The notes below the pieces were generated by a model that saw nothing but the letters and a program-made list of their open reading frames with translations, was not told where the DNA came from and searched no databases. A program made the translations under genes and the position numbers. Below, one piece after another: positions 1 through 8,027 of a DNA stretch of 9,033 nt; positions within the stretch are counted from its first letter, which is position 1; every line of letters starts with the position of its first letter. The stretch lies in assembly GCA_947627405.1 (NCBI GenBank), contig CANQVY010000042.1:1-9033 (forward strand). The letters run 5' to 3'. Source of the stretch: an uncultured Bacilli bacterium (GTDB taxonomy: Bacteria; Bacillota_I; Bacilli_A; RF39; UBA660).

Positions 1-5
1 ATTTA

Positions 6-39
6 TAAAATAAAAAAGGGGATCCCCTTTTTTATTTTA
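6..39. terminator. Bidirectional intrinsic terminator, 34-bp perfect palindrome
   Basis: The sequence from 6 to 39 is a perfect inverted repeat centred between 22 and 23. Its core is GGGGATCCCC flanked by six A and six T. In RNA the GGGG/CCCC arms (with a small loop) and the A/U arms make a stem followed by a U-rich tail in either direction. The stop codon of the minus-strand gene (32-34) lies inside the right arm, so the terminator begins within the end of that gene. It could also serve a plus-strand or convergent gene lying to the left of the window, which cannot be seen. Confidence 0.8.
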
Positions 40-367
40 CTTTTATATCCACAATATCTTTCATAGCAATCACATCATTATCTAAAGTAATAATACAGTC
101 TCTTACTTTTCCAGCAATTTTTGTATCATAAACTTGATTCGTAGTAATAATCTCCACACCAACATTAAAAGAATGTCTTCCTGGTTTAAAAATGCGATTT
201 AGTTTTTCCTCTATATTATTTTCCTCAACAAAATTTTTTTCATTTTTTTCCGACCTCGTAGAAAAGGAAAAATCATCACTTTCAGATTTTACATAATAAA
301 CACTTCGATTATTATTAATTTCCTTATTAATATCATTTTGAAAAATTCTTGGTAGCTTTTTATCCAT
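32..367 (-). CDS. Hypothetical protein, 111 aa, with a beta-rich C-terminal half
   Basis: I do not recognise this protein. The N-terminal half (residues 1-55) is polar and low in complexity, rich in Asn, Lys, Glu and Ser, and probably disordered. Residues 56-111 look folded: alternating hydrophobic and polar residues (FNVGVEII, IITLDNDVIAM, IVDIKV) suggest a small beta barrel of the Sm/SH3 kind, which is inference from pattern only. The open frame extends to a GTG at 376. I prefer the ATG at 365-367 because GGTGAT (372-377) sits 4 nt upstream, and the GTG and first ATG overlap that site. There is no signal peptide or membrane segment, so it is probably cytoplasmic. It is divergent from the FtsW/RodA-family gene, with 75 bp between starts, and ends inside a terminator, so it looks monocistronic or the last gene of its unit. 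Composition matches its neighbours. Confidence 0.75.
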   Translation of the reverse strand: MDKKLPRIFQNDINKEINNNRSVYYVKSESDDFSFSTRSEKNEKNFVEENNIEEKLNRIFKPGRHSFNVGVEIITTNQVYDTKIAGKVRDCIITLDNDVIAMKDIVDIKVK

Positions 368-371
368 CCTC

Positions 372-377
372 ATCACC
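372..377 (-). promoter_or_regulatory. Ribosome binding site deciding the start of the 111-aa gene
   Basis: On the minus strand GGTGAT lies 4 nt before the ATG at 365-367. It matches the GGTGAT part of the extended Shine-Dalgarno sequence. The in-frame GTG (374-376) and ATG (371-373) fall on top of it, which argues against them as starts. Confidence 0.5.
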
Positions 378-383
378 TAATAA

Positions 384-412
384 ATTTTATGTAAATCATT
401 TATAAATATTAA
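384..412 (-). promoter_or_regulatory. Weak candidate promoter for the 111-aa gene
   Basis: Read on the minus strand, TTAATA (407-412, 4 of 6 matches to TTGACA) is followed after 17 nt by TAAAAT (384-389, 5 of 6 matches to TATAAT). The spacing is ideal, but such hexamers arise easily in AT-rich DNA. It is the best candidate in the 75-bp divergent interval. I found no convincing plus-strand promoter for the FtsW/RodA-family gene there. Confidence 0.3.
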
Positions 413-442
413 TAAAACCTCCATAATAAAAATGGTGATGAT

Positions 443-1558
443 ATGAAATTATCAAAATATAAATATGATAAATACATTTTATTTTCTATTTTTTTATTTT
501 TTATAATGAGTATAGCCTCTATCTATAGTGCAAGTATTTACTCGGCAGAAGATAATTTGGTAGTAAAACAAATTTTATGGTATGGAATCGGAAGTATTTT
601 AGTATTTTTTATCACTCGATTAGATAATGATTATTTTTATGAAAATTACAAATTGCTATATGTTTTAGGCAATATATTGCTACTTCTTTTATTGTTTTTT
701 GGGCCTAGTATTAACGGTTCTAAATGTTGGTTTATTATTCCCAAAATCGGTAGTCTACAACCAAGTGAATTTATGAAAATATTCTTAGCAATTACCTTGT
801 CTATTGAAGCCAATAAATTCAATAATCTCAAAGAACCTAACTTCAAACAAGAAATTCTATACATTTGCAAAATAATTGGATTAACTCTGATTCCGAGCTT
901 CTTAACCTTTCTACAACCCGATACTGGAGTGGTTTTTATCTATTTTGTAATTGCTTTTTTTATTCTTTTAGCCTCTAAAATCAAAACGAGATGGTTTATT
1001 ATTGGATTCTCATTAATCGCCATCCTATTAGGAACCATTTTCTATTTATATTTCTGCAATAAAAATTTGTTTATCCAACTTTTTTCAACCGATCTTTTTT
1101 ACCGTTTAGAAAGAATTTTTGATTGGAAACAAGGCATAGGATATCAACTTGAAAACTCTCTAACCTCGATTGGATCGAGTGGCTTCTTTGGTCATGGATT
1201 TAATAATCTTCCTCTTTATTTTCCAGAGCCTGCCACTGATTTTATTTTTTCAGTATTTGCTTCAAATTTTGGATTGATAGGATGTCTTGTTTTAATTATT
1301 ACAATTCTAATATTTGATTTTAGATTATTGTATATCTCAATAAATAGTTACAGTACAGATAAATATTTAGTTTTCTCTTTGTTAGGCATGCTCATCTATC
1401 AACAAATACAAAATATTTCCATGACCCTAGGTCTTCTTCCTATTACTGGAATTACACTCCCATTTATTAGTTATGGAGGATCCTCTTTAATTTCTTATAT
1501 GCTAATTATTGGAATTGCACTTAATAGTAGTAATGCTATTAGAAAAAGAAGAATTTAA
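443..1558 (+). CDS. FtsW/RodA/SpoVE (SEDS) family peptidoglycan glycosyltransferase, RodA-like
   Basis: SEDS proteins polymerise lipid II into glycan strands in the cytoplasmic membrane, working with a class B penicillin-binding protein in elongation (RodA) or division (FtsW). The 371-aa product is a polytopic membrane protein with about ten hydrophobic segments. Family motifs are in order: NGSKCW (91-96), LQPSEFMK (105-112), LQPDTG (157-162), the GHGFNN loop (250-255), PEPATDFIF (261-269) and PITGITLPFISYGGSS (333-348). Asp266 in the TDFIF motif matches the essential catalytic Asp of the family. The EE pair usually found shortly after it is replaced by Ser274-Asn275, which is unusual. Length is near the family norm (roughly 370-400). 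The ATG at 443 has GGTGAT (434-439) 3 nt upstream. RodA-like loop sequences (IGSLQPSEF) favour the elongation subgroup, but FtsW/SpoVE cannot be excluded. It is the only protein gene on the plus strand and converges on the coiled-coil gene. Confidence 0.93.
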   Translation: MKLSKYKYDKYILFSIFLFFIMSIASIYSASIYSAEDNLVVKQILWYGIGSILVFFITRLDNDYFYENYKLLYVLGNILLLLLLFFGPSINGSKCWFIIPKIGSLQPSEFMKIFLAITLSIEANKFNNLKEPNFKQEILYICKIIGLTLIPSFLTFLQPDTGVVFIYFVIAFFILLASKIKTRWFIIGFSLIAILLGTIFYLYFCNKNLFIQLFSTDLFYRLERIFDWKQGIGYQLENSLTSIGSSGFFGHGFNNLPLYFPEPATDFIFSVFASNFGLIGCLVLIITILIFDFRLLYISINSYSTDKYLVFSLLGMLIYQQIQNISMTLGLLPITGITLPFISYGGSSLISYMLIIGIALNSSNAIRKRRI

Positions 1559-1579
1559 ACACCTATTTTATCACATAAA

Positions 1580-1608
1580 AGACTACACCTTGTGTAGCCT
1601 ATTTTTTT
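1580..1608. terminator. Bidirectional terminator between convergent genes
   Basis: The arms CTACAC (1583-1588) and GTGTAG (1592-1597) enclose a CTT loop, extended by G1581-C1599 and A1580-T1600. On the plus strand there is one A-C mismatch, and the stem is followed by seven T (1602-1608), terminating the SEDS gene. On the minus strand the same position becomes a G-U pair, giving a continuous 9-bp stem followed by UUU, which suits the coiled-coil gene. The stop codon of the coiled-coil gene (1599-1601) lies at the edge of the stem. Confidence 0.82.
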
Positions 1609-2690
1609 CGATTTTCAGTTTCAGATCCCTTATGATTTTCATTTGATTCATGTTTTTTTCCAGTTGTTAATTGTTCTATTTCATCCCTTGCTTTTTGGAC
1701 TTCATCTTGTTTTGCTCGTTTTAAATCTTCCAATTGATTGATTACGTTAAAGGAATCATCTTCTACTTCTTTTAATTGATTTAACTGATTTTCTTTTTGA
1801 TGCATCTGGTCTTGTTTTTCTTGACATGTCGTTAAATAACTATTAAATTTTTTTACAGATTTGTCATAATTTTTCTTTAAATCTGATGAAGTAGTTCTCG
1901 CTGAATCCCTTTTTTTCCTCAACAATTCCTCTTCTTCATATGCCTCTTGTTTCTGTTTGGCTATCATTTCCCTGTTTTCAGGTTTACTACTTTCTTTCGC
2001 TTGTTTGTAATCGCTCTTTATTTCTTGCAATTCATACAATCGCTGCTGCTTTTTGGTCATATTATTATAATCCTGATCTTGCAATTTTTCTAATTCTGCT
2101 TTTTGCAATAAATTTCGAACTAAAACCGTTCCACCAATTGCTGAAACCGCGGCAAAAATACCAACAGGTAAGCTAATAGCAGATCCAGCTATAAAAAGAA
2201 TTATCGCTAATGGAATATATATTATTCTTCCCCTTTTACGTTCCCTACTTTTATAATACATCATATCATATTTCTTTTCTTTAAGAACATATTTATTGCA
2301 ACCTTCAATAAGACGCTCTGCTTTTTCTCTTGCAATGTCAATATCATGCGCATTTTTTGTTTCCCATTTTTCAGCTTTTTCTAATTTAAATCTTTCATCT
2401 TCCAATTGTTTTTTTAAATCATGTAAAACTTTATTATTTTCTTCACTAATGTCTTTAGCTAAAGTTTCATCAGTCATATTCTCAGGATCAAAAAGATGAA
2501 TTCCAGTAGGATCATTTTTAGATACAAAATTTTTAAAATTTTCATATTCACTTTGTTTTTCTTCCACTTTTTTATGAATACGCTTCAATTTGATTTGATT
2601 TTGTGTTAACTGTAAATTGATTTGCTGTATAGAATCATTTAAATGATCAATTCTTGTTTTTAAATAATTTATTCTTTCCTCATTACTCAT
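1599..2690 (-). CDS. Unknown membrane protein with a central hydrophobic hairpin between two long coiled coils
   Basis: I do not recognise a family. The 363-aa product has three parts. Residues 1-150 are a highly charged helical region with heptad-like spacing, interrupted near residues 58-72 by a short loop (NDPTGIHLFDPEN). Residues 156-191 are hydrophobic, split by SLP at 173-175, and are long enough for two membrane helices forming a hairpin (IIYIPLAIILFIAG, then VGIFAAVSAIGGTVLV). Residues 195-343 are a second charged coiled coil, ending in a polar tail rich in Lys, Glu, Asn and His. There is no signal peptide. Flanking basic residues (RERKRGR before, RNLLQK after) suggest that both coiled coils are cytoplasmic, a topology that is inferred. 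A scaffold or membrane-organising role is possible but unproven. The start ATG (2688-2690) has AAGAGGTG (2695-2702) just upstream. It follows polC by 48 nt, has its own consensus promoter and ends in a terminator. Confidence 0.88.
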   Translation of the reverse strand: MSNEERINYLKTRIDHLNDSIQQINLQLTQNQIKLKRIHKKVEEKQSEYENFKNFVSKNDPTGIHLFDPENMTDETLAKDISEENNKVLHDLKKQLEDERFKLEKAEKWETKNAHDIDIAREKAERLIEGCNKYVLKEKKYDMMYYKSRERKRGRIIYIPLAIILFIAGSAISLPVGIFAAVSAIGGTVLVRNLLQKAELEKLQDQDYNNMTKKQQRLYELQEIKSDYKQAKESSKPENREMIAKQKQEAYEEEELLRKKRDSARTTSSDLKKNYDKSVKKFNSYLTTCQEKQDQMHQKENQLNQLKEVEDDSFNVINQLEDLKRAKQDEVQKARDEIEQLTTGKKHESNENHKGSETENRKK

Positions 2691-2713
2691 AATTCACCTC
2701 TTAAAACACGCTC

Positions 2714-2742
2714 ATTATACCATATTTTTATGTTTATGTCAA
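2714..2742 (-). promoter_or_regulatory. Consensus sigma-A promoter for the coiled-coil gene
   Basis: On the minus strand TTGACA (2737-2742) and TATAAT (2714-2719) are both perfect matches to consensus, 17 nt apart, the ideal spacing. Transcription should start near 2707, giving a short leader that holds the AAGAGGTG ribosome binding site. The -35 box includes the polC stop codon (TGA, 2739-2741). The coiled-coil gene can therefore be expressed independently of polC, and probably strongly. Confidence 0.85.
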
Positions 2743-5700
2743 AACAATGACAATTGATTTGACTCTGGAAGATCTTTTAATATTCCCATTTCTTCCATTT
2801 TATCCATTAATGTCTTTGATACCTTACCTCTTGTTTGAAAATCGTCTTTACTTAAGAAGGGTTGTTCCCTTCGAGCTTCAACAATCATTTTCGCTACAGT
2901 ATCTCCCAAGCCATCTATAGTTCTAAATGGTGGAATTAAAGCATTGGTCTTCTCATCAACAATAAAGTTAAGTGCTTCACTTCGATTCAAATCAATCGGC
3001 GCAAATACTATACCACGACAAGATGCTTCTAAAGCCACTTTTAAACTTTCAGAAATACTATTTTCCTTGTTTGATGCCTCATATCCTTTATTAATTATTT
3101 CTTCAAGTCTTTCTTCAATAGCTTCTTTTCCTTTAATCATAGTCGCAATATCAAAATCATCCACACGTACGGAAAAGAACGCAGTATAATACCATACTGG
3201 ATGGTATACTTTAAACCAAGCAATTCGAAGAGCACTCATAACATAAGCACAAGCATGTGCTTTAGGGAACATGTATTTTATCTTATGGCAAGATTCAATA
3301 TACCATTCATCTATATTGGCTTCTCGCATTTTTGTTTCCCATTTTTTCCACGTTTCTGGATCTTTCGAAGCTTTTCCCTTACGCACAAACTCCATGATTT
3401 TAAATGCGTCTAATGGTTTTAATCCGTGGTAAGACAAATAAACCATAATATCATCACGACATCCAATAACTTGACTAAATTCACATATTTTATTTTTAAT
3501 TAATTCTTGAGCATTTCCAGTCCATACATCCGTTCCGTGAGAAAGACCTGATATCTTAACCAATTCACCAAATGTTTTTGGTTTTGTCTCAACAAGCATT
3601 TGAATAACAAATCGAGTTCCTAATTCAGGAAGGCCTAAAGTACCTGTTGGACAATGAATATCCTCCTCGCTTACTCCTAATGCTTCTGGTGAACATAAAA
3701 GACTTAATACTTTTTTATCATCCATCGGAAGCTTTGTTACATCAATTTGTGATAAATCTTGAAGCATCCTTAAAACTGTTGGATCATCATGTCCTAATAT
3801 ATCTAGTTTTAAAACATCATCTTCAATAGAATGATAATCAAAATGAGTCGTTCGCCACAAAGATGTATTATCATCCGCAGGATATTGAAAGGGTGTAAAA
3901 TCAATAACATCCATATAAGCAGGAATAACAACAATTCCCCCCGGATGTTGTCCAGTTGTACGTTTTACTCCTGTACATCCCTTTGCTATTCGATCCACTT
4001 CTGCCGTTCGCATATTTAAAATTCCTTTATCTTCACAATACCCCTTAACATACCCATAAGCTGTTTTTTCAGCTACTGTACCAATAGTACCAGCTCTATA
4101 AACATTATCTATACCAAACAGCTCTTTAGTATATTCATGAGCTTTCCATTGATATTCTCCCGAAAAGTTAAGATCAATATCTGGTACTTTATCTGCATTA
4201 AAGCCAAGGAAAGTCGCAAAAGGCATATCTTGACCATCTTTTTCCATTTTTGTTCCACATTTTGGACAATTCATATCGGGAAGATCAAATCCACTTGAAT
4301 ACTTAGAACCTAAACTTTCACCATTCACTTCAAAAATACTATGTTTACAATTAGGGCATCTATAATGTGCCGGAAGTGGATTTACTTCTGTAATTCCCAT
4401 CATTGTTGCTACAAAAGAGGATCCAACAGAACCACGAGATCCTACTAAATATCCATCATCATTACTCTTTTTAACCAATTTTTGGGCAATCAAATAAATA
4501 ACATCAAACCCTCCGTTGATAATACCCGATAATTCTTGTTGAATTCTATCTTCAATCAATTTAGGAAGTTTATCTCCATACAAATTATGAGCTTTCCCGT
4601 AGACAAGTTCATTCACTGTTTCCACCGAGTGTTCAATTCTAGGAGAAAATGGAATTCCCCCTGTTTCTACAATGACTTCGATAACATCAATCCTATCCGC
4701 TATTTTATTTGGATTTTCAATAACTAATTTTTTGGCTAAAGATTCTCCTAAAAAGCGAAAATCATCTAACATTTCATTTGTTGTTCTAAAATGATTACTA
4801 GGAATTTCCTGAATACTTGGTTTATTCAATGGATGATTGCCTCCTCCAGGAACCCTTTGATGAACAATAACTTCTCTATAAATTTTATCATTTCTGTGCA
4901 AATGATGTACATCACCAGTTGCTACAATCATCTTTCCAGCGGCTTCTGTTGCTTCAATAATCTTTTTAATATGATTTTCTAATTCCTTTTCATTCGTAAA
5001 TTCTCCCATTTGAATTAAATGATTATAGCATTCAAGAGGTTGTACTTCTACATAATCATAAAAATTAATAATATTAATCAATTCTTCATTGCTTTTACTT
5101 TTAGCAGATTGAAAAACTTCACTTTCATAACATCCACTACCAATTAATAATCCTTCTCTATAGGTATTGATTACACTTCGAAGAATTCTAGGAGTTTTAT
5201 ATAAATATTTTGTATTGGCAAGGGAAATAATTTTAAATAAATTTTTAAGTCCCATCTTATTCTTGCAAAGAATATTGAAATGAAAGCTACGTCCATATTT
5301 ATGGATTTCTTCTTTACTAACCAATCGATCTAAATCTGAAATCTTTTCATAATTTTGATCATTCAACTTTTTTAGCATCTTATGCAATACCAAAGCTGTT
5401 CCTTTTGCATCATAATCTGCTCGGTGATGAGCATCTTCATCCCATTCTACATTGTATCTTTTTACCAATGCACTTAAAGAATGTCTTGCATAATTGGAAT
5501 CCAGTACACGAGACAATTCCAAAGTATCAATCACCGTATTGGTAAACGTCCCTAGATTATATTTTTTATAGGCCATTTCCAAAAAAGACACATCAAATTT
5601 TGCATTATGTGCAACCATAGGTAAATCTTTATACCATTCTATAAAGCGTTTAATAGCATTTTCTTCATTATCTTTTTCTTCTAACATTTCATCCGTAATA

Positions 5701-7118
5701 TTCGTGACATCGATAATTTTTTGTTCTAGCTTTCTACCCGGATTAATAAGTTCATCATAGGTATCAATAATTTCTCCATTACATATTTTAACAGCTCCTA
5801 TTTCTATGATTGAATCTTTACCTCCCGCATTAAACCCTGTCGTTTCAAAATCAAAAACAACATAAGTAGTATCCAGCAAGGATTGATCTGTTGGCCGAAT
5901 AACAATATCTACACAATCTTCAATTAATGTTAATTCTGTACCATATATTGCTTTAAACGGTTTTTCTCCTTCCTTTAAGTTTTTATTCATTCCTTTAACT
6001 AATCGATAGACAGCAGGAAAAGCTTGCCCTCCATTATGGTCCGTAATAGCAATGGCTTGATGCCCCCACTTTTTAGCTTGATTAACAAGTTGAACCGCAT
6101 CGACAACACCATCCATTTGACTCATCATAGTATGTGCATGCAATTCAACCCTTTTTTCTTCAGCAAGATCATCGATTTCTGTTTCTTTTTTATCAAGAAT
6201 ATTTACATCTCGTATATTTAAAACCAATTCTCTAGAATAGACATCATTTTTTGTATATCCTCTTATCTTTAACCATTTTCCCTCTTTTAATTCCTTAACC
6301 AATTTTTGAAAATCGTCATCTTCTCTAACAAATACTTTACAATAAATACTATCTGTATAATCGGTAACTTTTAAAGTAATAATTTTAAAATTACTTTTAC
6401 TTGATTCAAAAACATCTGTGCCAAATACATAACCCTCTATAGTCAAATTATTTTCTTCACCTACTATATCATTAATCGAAATAGAATCATCTCTTATCAA
6501 TCTACCAATTATAACATTAGGATCATTTATTTTTTCTCTTTGAAAAGATTTTTTTTCTATTTTTGACGTTTTATATATAGTGGGTTCTTTTTCAACAAGT
6601 TCCTGTGTATTTTCTCGATCTTTATTTATTGTATTCAAAATACTATTTGATGAAGAAAGTTCCAGAGTGCACTCTATTGAAAAACCATACTTTTTAAAAT
6701 ATTTATTGATATCATCAATAATCTTATTCATATCTTCAAACTCTTTTTGATTATCCACAAGAATTTTATAATTTCCTTCTTCTTCTTTTAAATTATCAAC
6801 AAACATAGTAGATAAAAAAAGTTTACTTTTTAACTTACTTAGAATAAATTTATAATATTCTAAAACGAAACGATTATCCACATGATCGATCGACAAAGAA
6901 TAATCTGTTTCTCTTATATTTTGAAAGGCATATTTTAACTTTTCTTCAAACCTTTCTATAATTGAAATAGGAAACGTACTTTTATTATGAATCAAAAATG
7001 TCCAAGAATTCTTTTTTTTATCAACAATAACTTTTTCTAAAGAAGCATCATTAAAAGAAGAGATATACTCTTCTTCCATATGCAATTGTTGTAATAATAT
7101 CATCATTTTATCATTCAT
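2739..7118 (-). CDS. polC: DNA polymerase III alpha subunit, PolC type (with proofreading exonuclease)
   Basis: This is the main replicative polymerase of low-GC Gram-positives, loaded on the sliding clamp at the fork. The 1459-aa product compares with about 1440 in Bacillus and is complete. Domains in order: an N-terminal region (1-200), an OB fold (about 205-305), a PHP domain beginning ELHAHT (325-330) with TDHNG (359-363), and an inserted DEDDh 3'-5' exonuclease with DFETTG (Asp423, Glu425), AHNAKFD (Asp509) and HRADYD (His565, Asp570). The PHP domain resumes with TGDVHH (734-739). The polymerase core has GSRGSVGSS (893-901), a four-Cys zinc site (921, 924, 951, 954), PDIDLNFSGEYQ with catalytic Asp980 and Asp982, GQHPGGIVV (1056-1064) and Asp1106 in LKLDILG. 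The C-terminal NQLSLF is the beta-clamp binding motif. The start ATG has AGGGGGATC upstream (7122-7130). It lies 14 nt after the upstream gene, probably co-transcribed. All catalytic residues that I can place are present. Confidence 0.99.
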   Translation of the reverse strand: MNDKMMILLQQLHMEEEYISSFNDASLEKVIVDKKKNSWTFLIHNKSTFPISIIERFEEKLKYAFQNIRETDYSLSIDHVDNRFVLEYYKFILSKLKSKLFLSTMFVDNLKEEEGNYKILVDNQKEFEDMNKIIDDINKYFKKYGFSIECTLELSSSNSILNTINKDRENTQELVEKEPTIYKTSKIEKKSFQREKINDPNVIIGRLIRDDSISINDIVGEENNLTIEGYVFGTDVFESSKSNFKIITLKVTDYTDSIYCKVFVREDDDFQKLVKELKEGKWLKIRGYTKNDVYSRELVLNIRDVNILDKKETEIDDLAEEKRVELHAHTMMSQMDGVVDAVQLVNQAKKWGHQAIAITDHNGGQAFPAVYRLVKGMNKNLKEGEKPFKAIYGTELTLIEDCVDIVIRPTDQSLLDTTYVVFDFETTGFNAGGKDSIIEIGAVKICNGEIIDTYDELINPGRKLEQKIIDVTNITDEMLEEKDNEENAIKRFIEWYKDLPMVAHNAKFDVSFLEMAYKKYNLGTFTNTVIDTLELSRVLDSNYARHSLSALVKRYNVEWDEDAHHRADYDAKGTALVLHKMLKKLNDQNYEKISDLDRLVSKEEIHKYGRSFHFNILCKNKMGLKNLFKIISLANTKYLYKTPRILRSVINTYREGLLIGSGCYESEVFQSAKSKSNEELINIINFYDYVEVQPLECYNHLIQMGEFTNEKELENHIKKIIEATEAAGKMIVATGDVHHLHRNDKIYREVIVHQRVPGGGNHPLNKPSIQEIPSNHFRTTNEMLDDFRFLGESLAKKLVIENPNKIADRIDVIEVIVETGGIPFSPRIEHSVETVNELVYGKAHNLYGDKLPKLIEDRIQQELSGIINGGFDVIYLIAQKLVKKSNDDGYLVGSRGSVGSSFVATMMGITEVNPLPAHYRCPNCKHSIFEVNGESLGSKYSSGFDLPDMNCPKCGTKMEKDGQDMPFATFLGFNADKVPDIDLNFSGEYQWKAHEYTKELFGIDNVYRAGTIGTVAEKTAYGYVKGYCEDKGILNMRTAEVDRIAKGCTGVKRTTGQHPGGIVVIPAYMDVIDFTPFQYPADDNTSLWRTTHFDYHSIEDDVLKLDILGHDDPTVLRMLQDLSQIDVTKLPMDDKKVLSLLCSPEALGVSEEDIHCPTGTLGLPELGTRFVIQMLVETKPKTFGELVKISGLSHGTDVWTGNAQELIKNKICEFSQVIGCRDDIMVYLSYHGLKPLDAFKIMEFVRKGKASKDPETWKKWETKMREANIDEWYIESCHKIKYMFPKAHACAYVMSALRIAWFKVYHPVWYYTAFFSVRVDDFDIATMIKGKEAIEERLEEIINKGYEASNKENSISESLKVALEASCRGIVFAPIDLNRSEALNFIVDEKTNALIPPFRTIDGLGDTVAKMIVEARREQPFLSKDDFQTRGKVSKTLMDKMEEMGILKDLPESNQLSLF

Positions 7119-7132
7119 AATGATCCCCCTAT

Positions 7133-7969
7133 CTAGATAACTTCTTTTTCACTAAGTCTTGAAATGTACTTTCTGTTTTTTATACAAAAATCTATAAAAT
7201 CATATAAATCAACTTTTCTAAGTTCTTTTTCTACAGTGTAACAGTTAATATCAAAAGCAATGCTATCTCTTCTCATATATTTAACCATATCTTCCTTATC
7301 AGCACCTAAATACATCAACCAATAAGGATAAAGTTGCCTTTTTAAAACTTTTAATTTACTATTTCCATCCAAATATCTACTTTTTCCACTTAAACGTGTA
7401 TATAGTTCGTTCATTATAGCAAGTTCCAAAACAGCATCTACAATATCACTATATTCTGGTCTAAAATCACGTAATTTTACCTTCATAACAAAATGTATCA
7501 TATCAATTACTGTTTTTACATCACTTTCATTATCGTTATGTCGCCCCCACACAAAAGCATATTTATTTGCTTTTGGAATATAAGAAACTACATCAAGCAT
7601 AGGATGCGTAACAAAAACATCAAATTCATCATTAACAGGAATACGAATAATATCTTTTATAAAAGTATTAATTCTTCTTTTATATTTATCCCACGTTTTC
7701 ATTAAATAAACTCTATGTTTTTCACTTTCTTTTCTAAAAATAGGATAATAATCACTCTCAAACATTAAATTATATATTGTGTCATCATCAGGAATAAAAT
7801 CATTTTCATCTTTTAATATATTTATATTGTCTCTTTCTAATTTTGTATATTCTTTTTGATATATTTTCCATAACTTCATCTTGTGTTTGTGAATTACTTC
7901 AGATATGGAAGCTTGAAATAAGATATTCCAACTAATCATATAATCATTAATTATAAAATTAAGTTTCAT
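7133..7969 (-). CDS. Unknown 278-aa protein directly upstream of polC
   Basis: I do not recognise this protein. It is soluble in appearance, with no signal peptide or membrane helix, and rich in aromatic and charged residues. Residues 1-110 are mostly helical and charged. Residues 115-145 look like beta strands (DEFDVFVTHPM, SYIPKANKYAFVWGR). Residues 150-200 look helical and contain IDMIH (156-160) and, about 22 residues later, ELAIMNELYTRL (182-193). This layout resembles a zinc metallopeptidase helix pair (HExxH followed by a Glu helix) with the metal ligands lost, but that is a weak inference. The C-terminal part has PYWLMYLG (215-222) and ends basic. The ATG at 7967-7969 is preferred over the in-frame ATG at 7985-7987 because GTGGTGGG (7973-7980) precedes only the former. 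The stop is 14 nt from polC, indicating co-transcription and possibly translational coupling. No clear promoter is seen; TTGTTT...TATGAT with a 15-nt gap (7999-8025) is the best, weak candidate. Confidence 0.85.
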   Translation of the reverse strand: MKLNFIINDYMISWNILFQASISEVIHKHKMKLWKIYQKEYTKLERDNINILKDENDFIPDDDTIYNLMFESDYYPIFRKESEKHRVYLMKTWDKYKRRINTFIKDIIRIPVNDEFDVFVTHPMLDVVSYIPKANKYAFVWGRHNDNESDVKTVIDMIHFVMKVKLRDFRPEYSDIVDAVLELAIMNELYTRLSGKSRYLDGNSKLKVLKRQLYPYWLMYLGADKEDMVKYMRRDSIAFDINCYTVEKELRKVDLYDFIDFCIKNRKYISRLSEKEVI

Positions 7970-7972
7970 AAA

Positions 7973-7980
7973 CCCACCAC
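7973..7980 (-). promoter_or_regulatory. Ribosome binding site deciding the start of the 278-aa gene
   Basis: On the minus strand GTGGTGGG lies 3 nt before the ATG at 7967-7969. It occupies the same register as GGTGAT before other genes in the window. The alternative ATG six codons upstream (7985-7987) has only A/T-rich sequence before it. Confidence 0.5.
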
Positions 7981-8027
7981 TTTTCATATAATTAATATAT
8001 CATATAAGATTTTTTTTTTAAACAATA

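Noticed and set aside
388..422. Short leader peptide on the minus strand after GGAGG (418-422), reading MIYIKFIR before the 111-aa gene.
   Set aside because: The ATG is too far from GGAGG and the frame is only eight codons; the GGAGG is probably chance.
646..870. Minus-strand open frame of 74 codons inside the FtsW/RodA-family gene.
   Set aside because: It is a shadow of a gene with strong family motifs; there is no ribosome site or recognisable product.
2739..2741. TGA read as tryptophan, as in mycoplasmas.
   Set aside because: TGA follows the PolC clamp-binding tail NQLSLF exactly where the protein should end, also ends the acyltransferase gene, and tryptophans are encoded by TGG.
2944..6221. 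Several plus-strand open frames of 60-81 codons opposite polC.
   Set aside because: All lie antisense to conserved PolC domains and show no independent coding signs.
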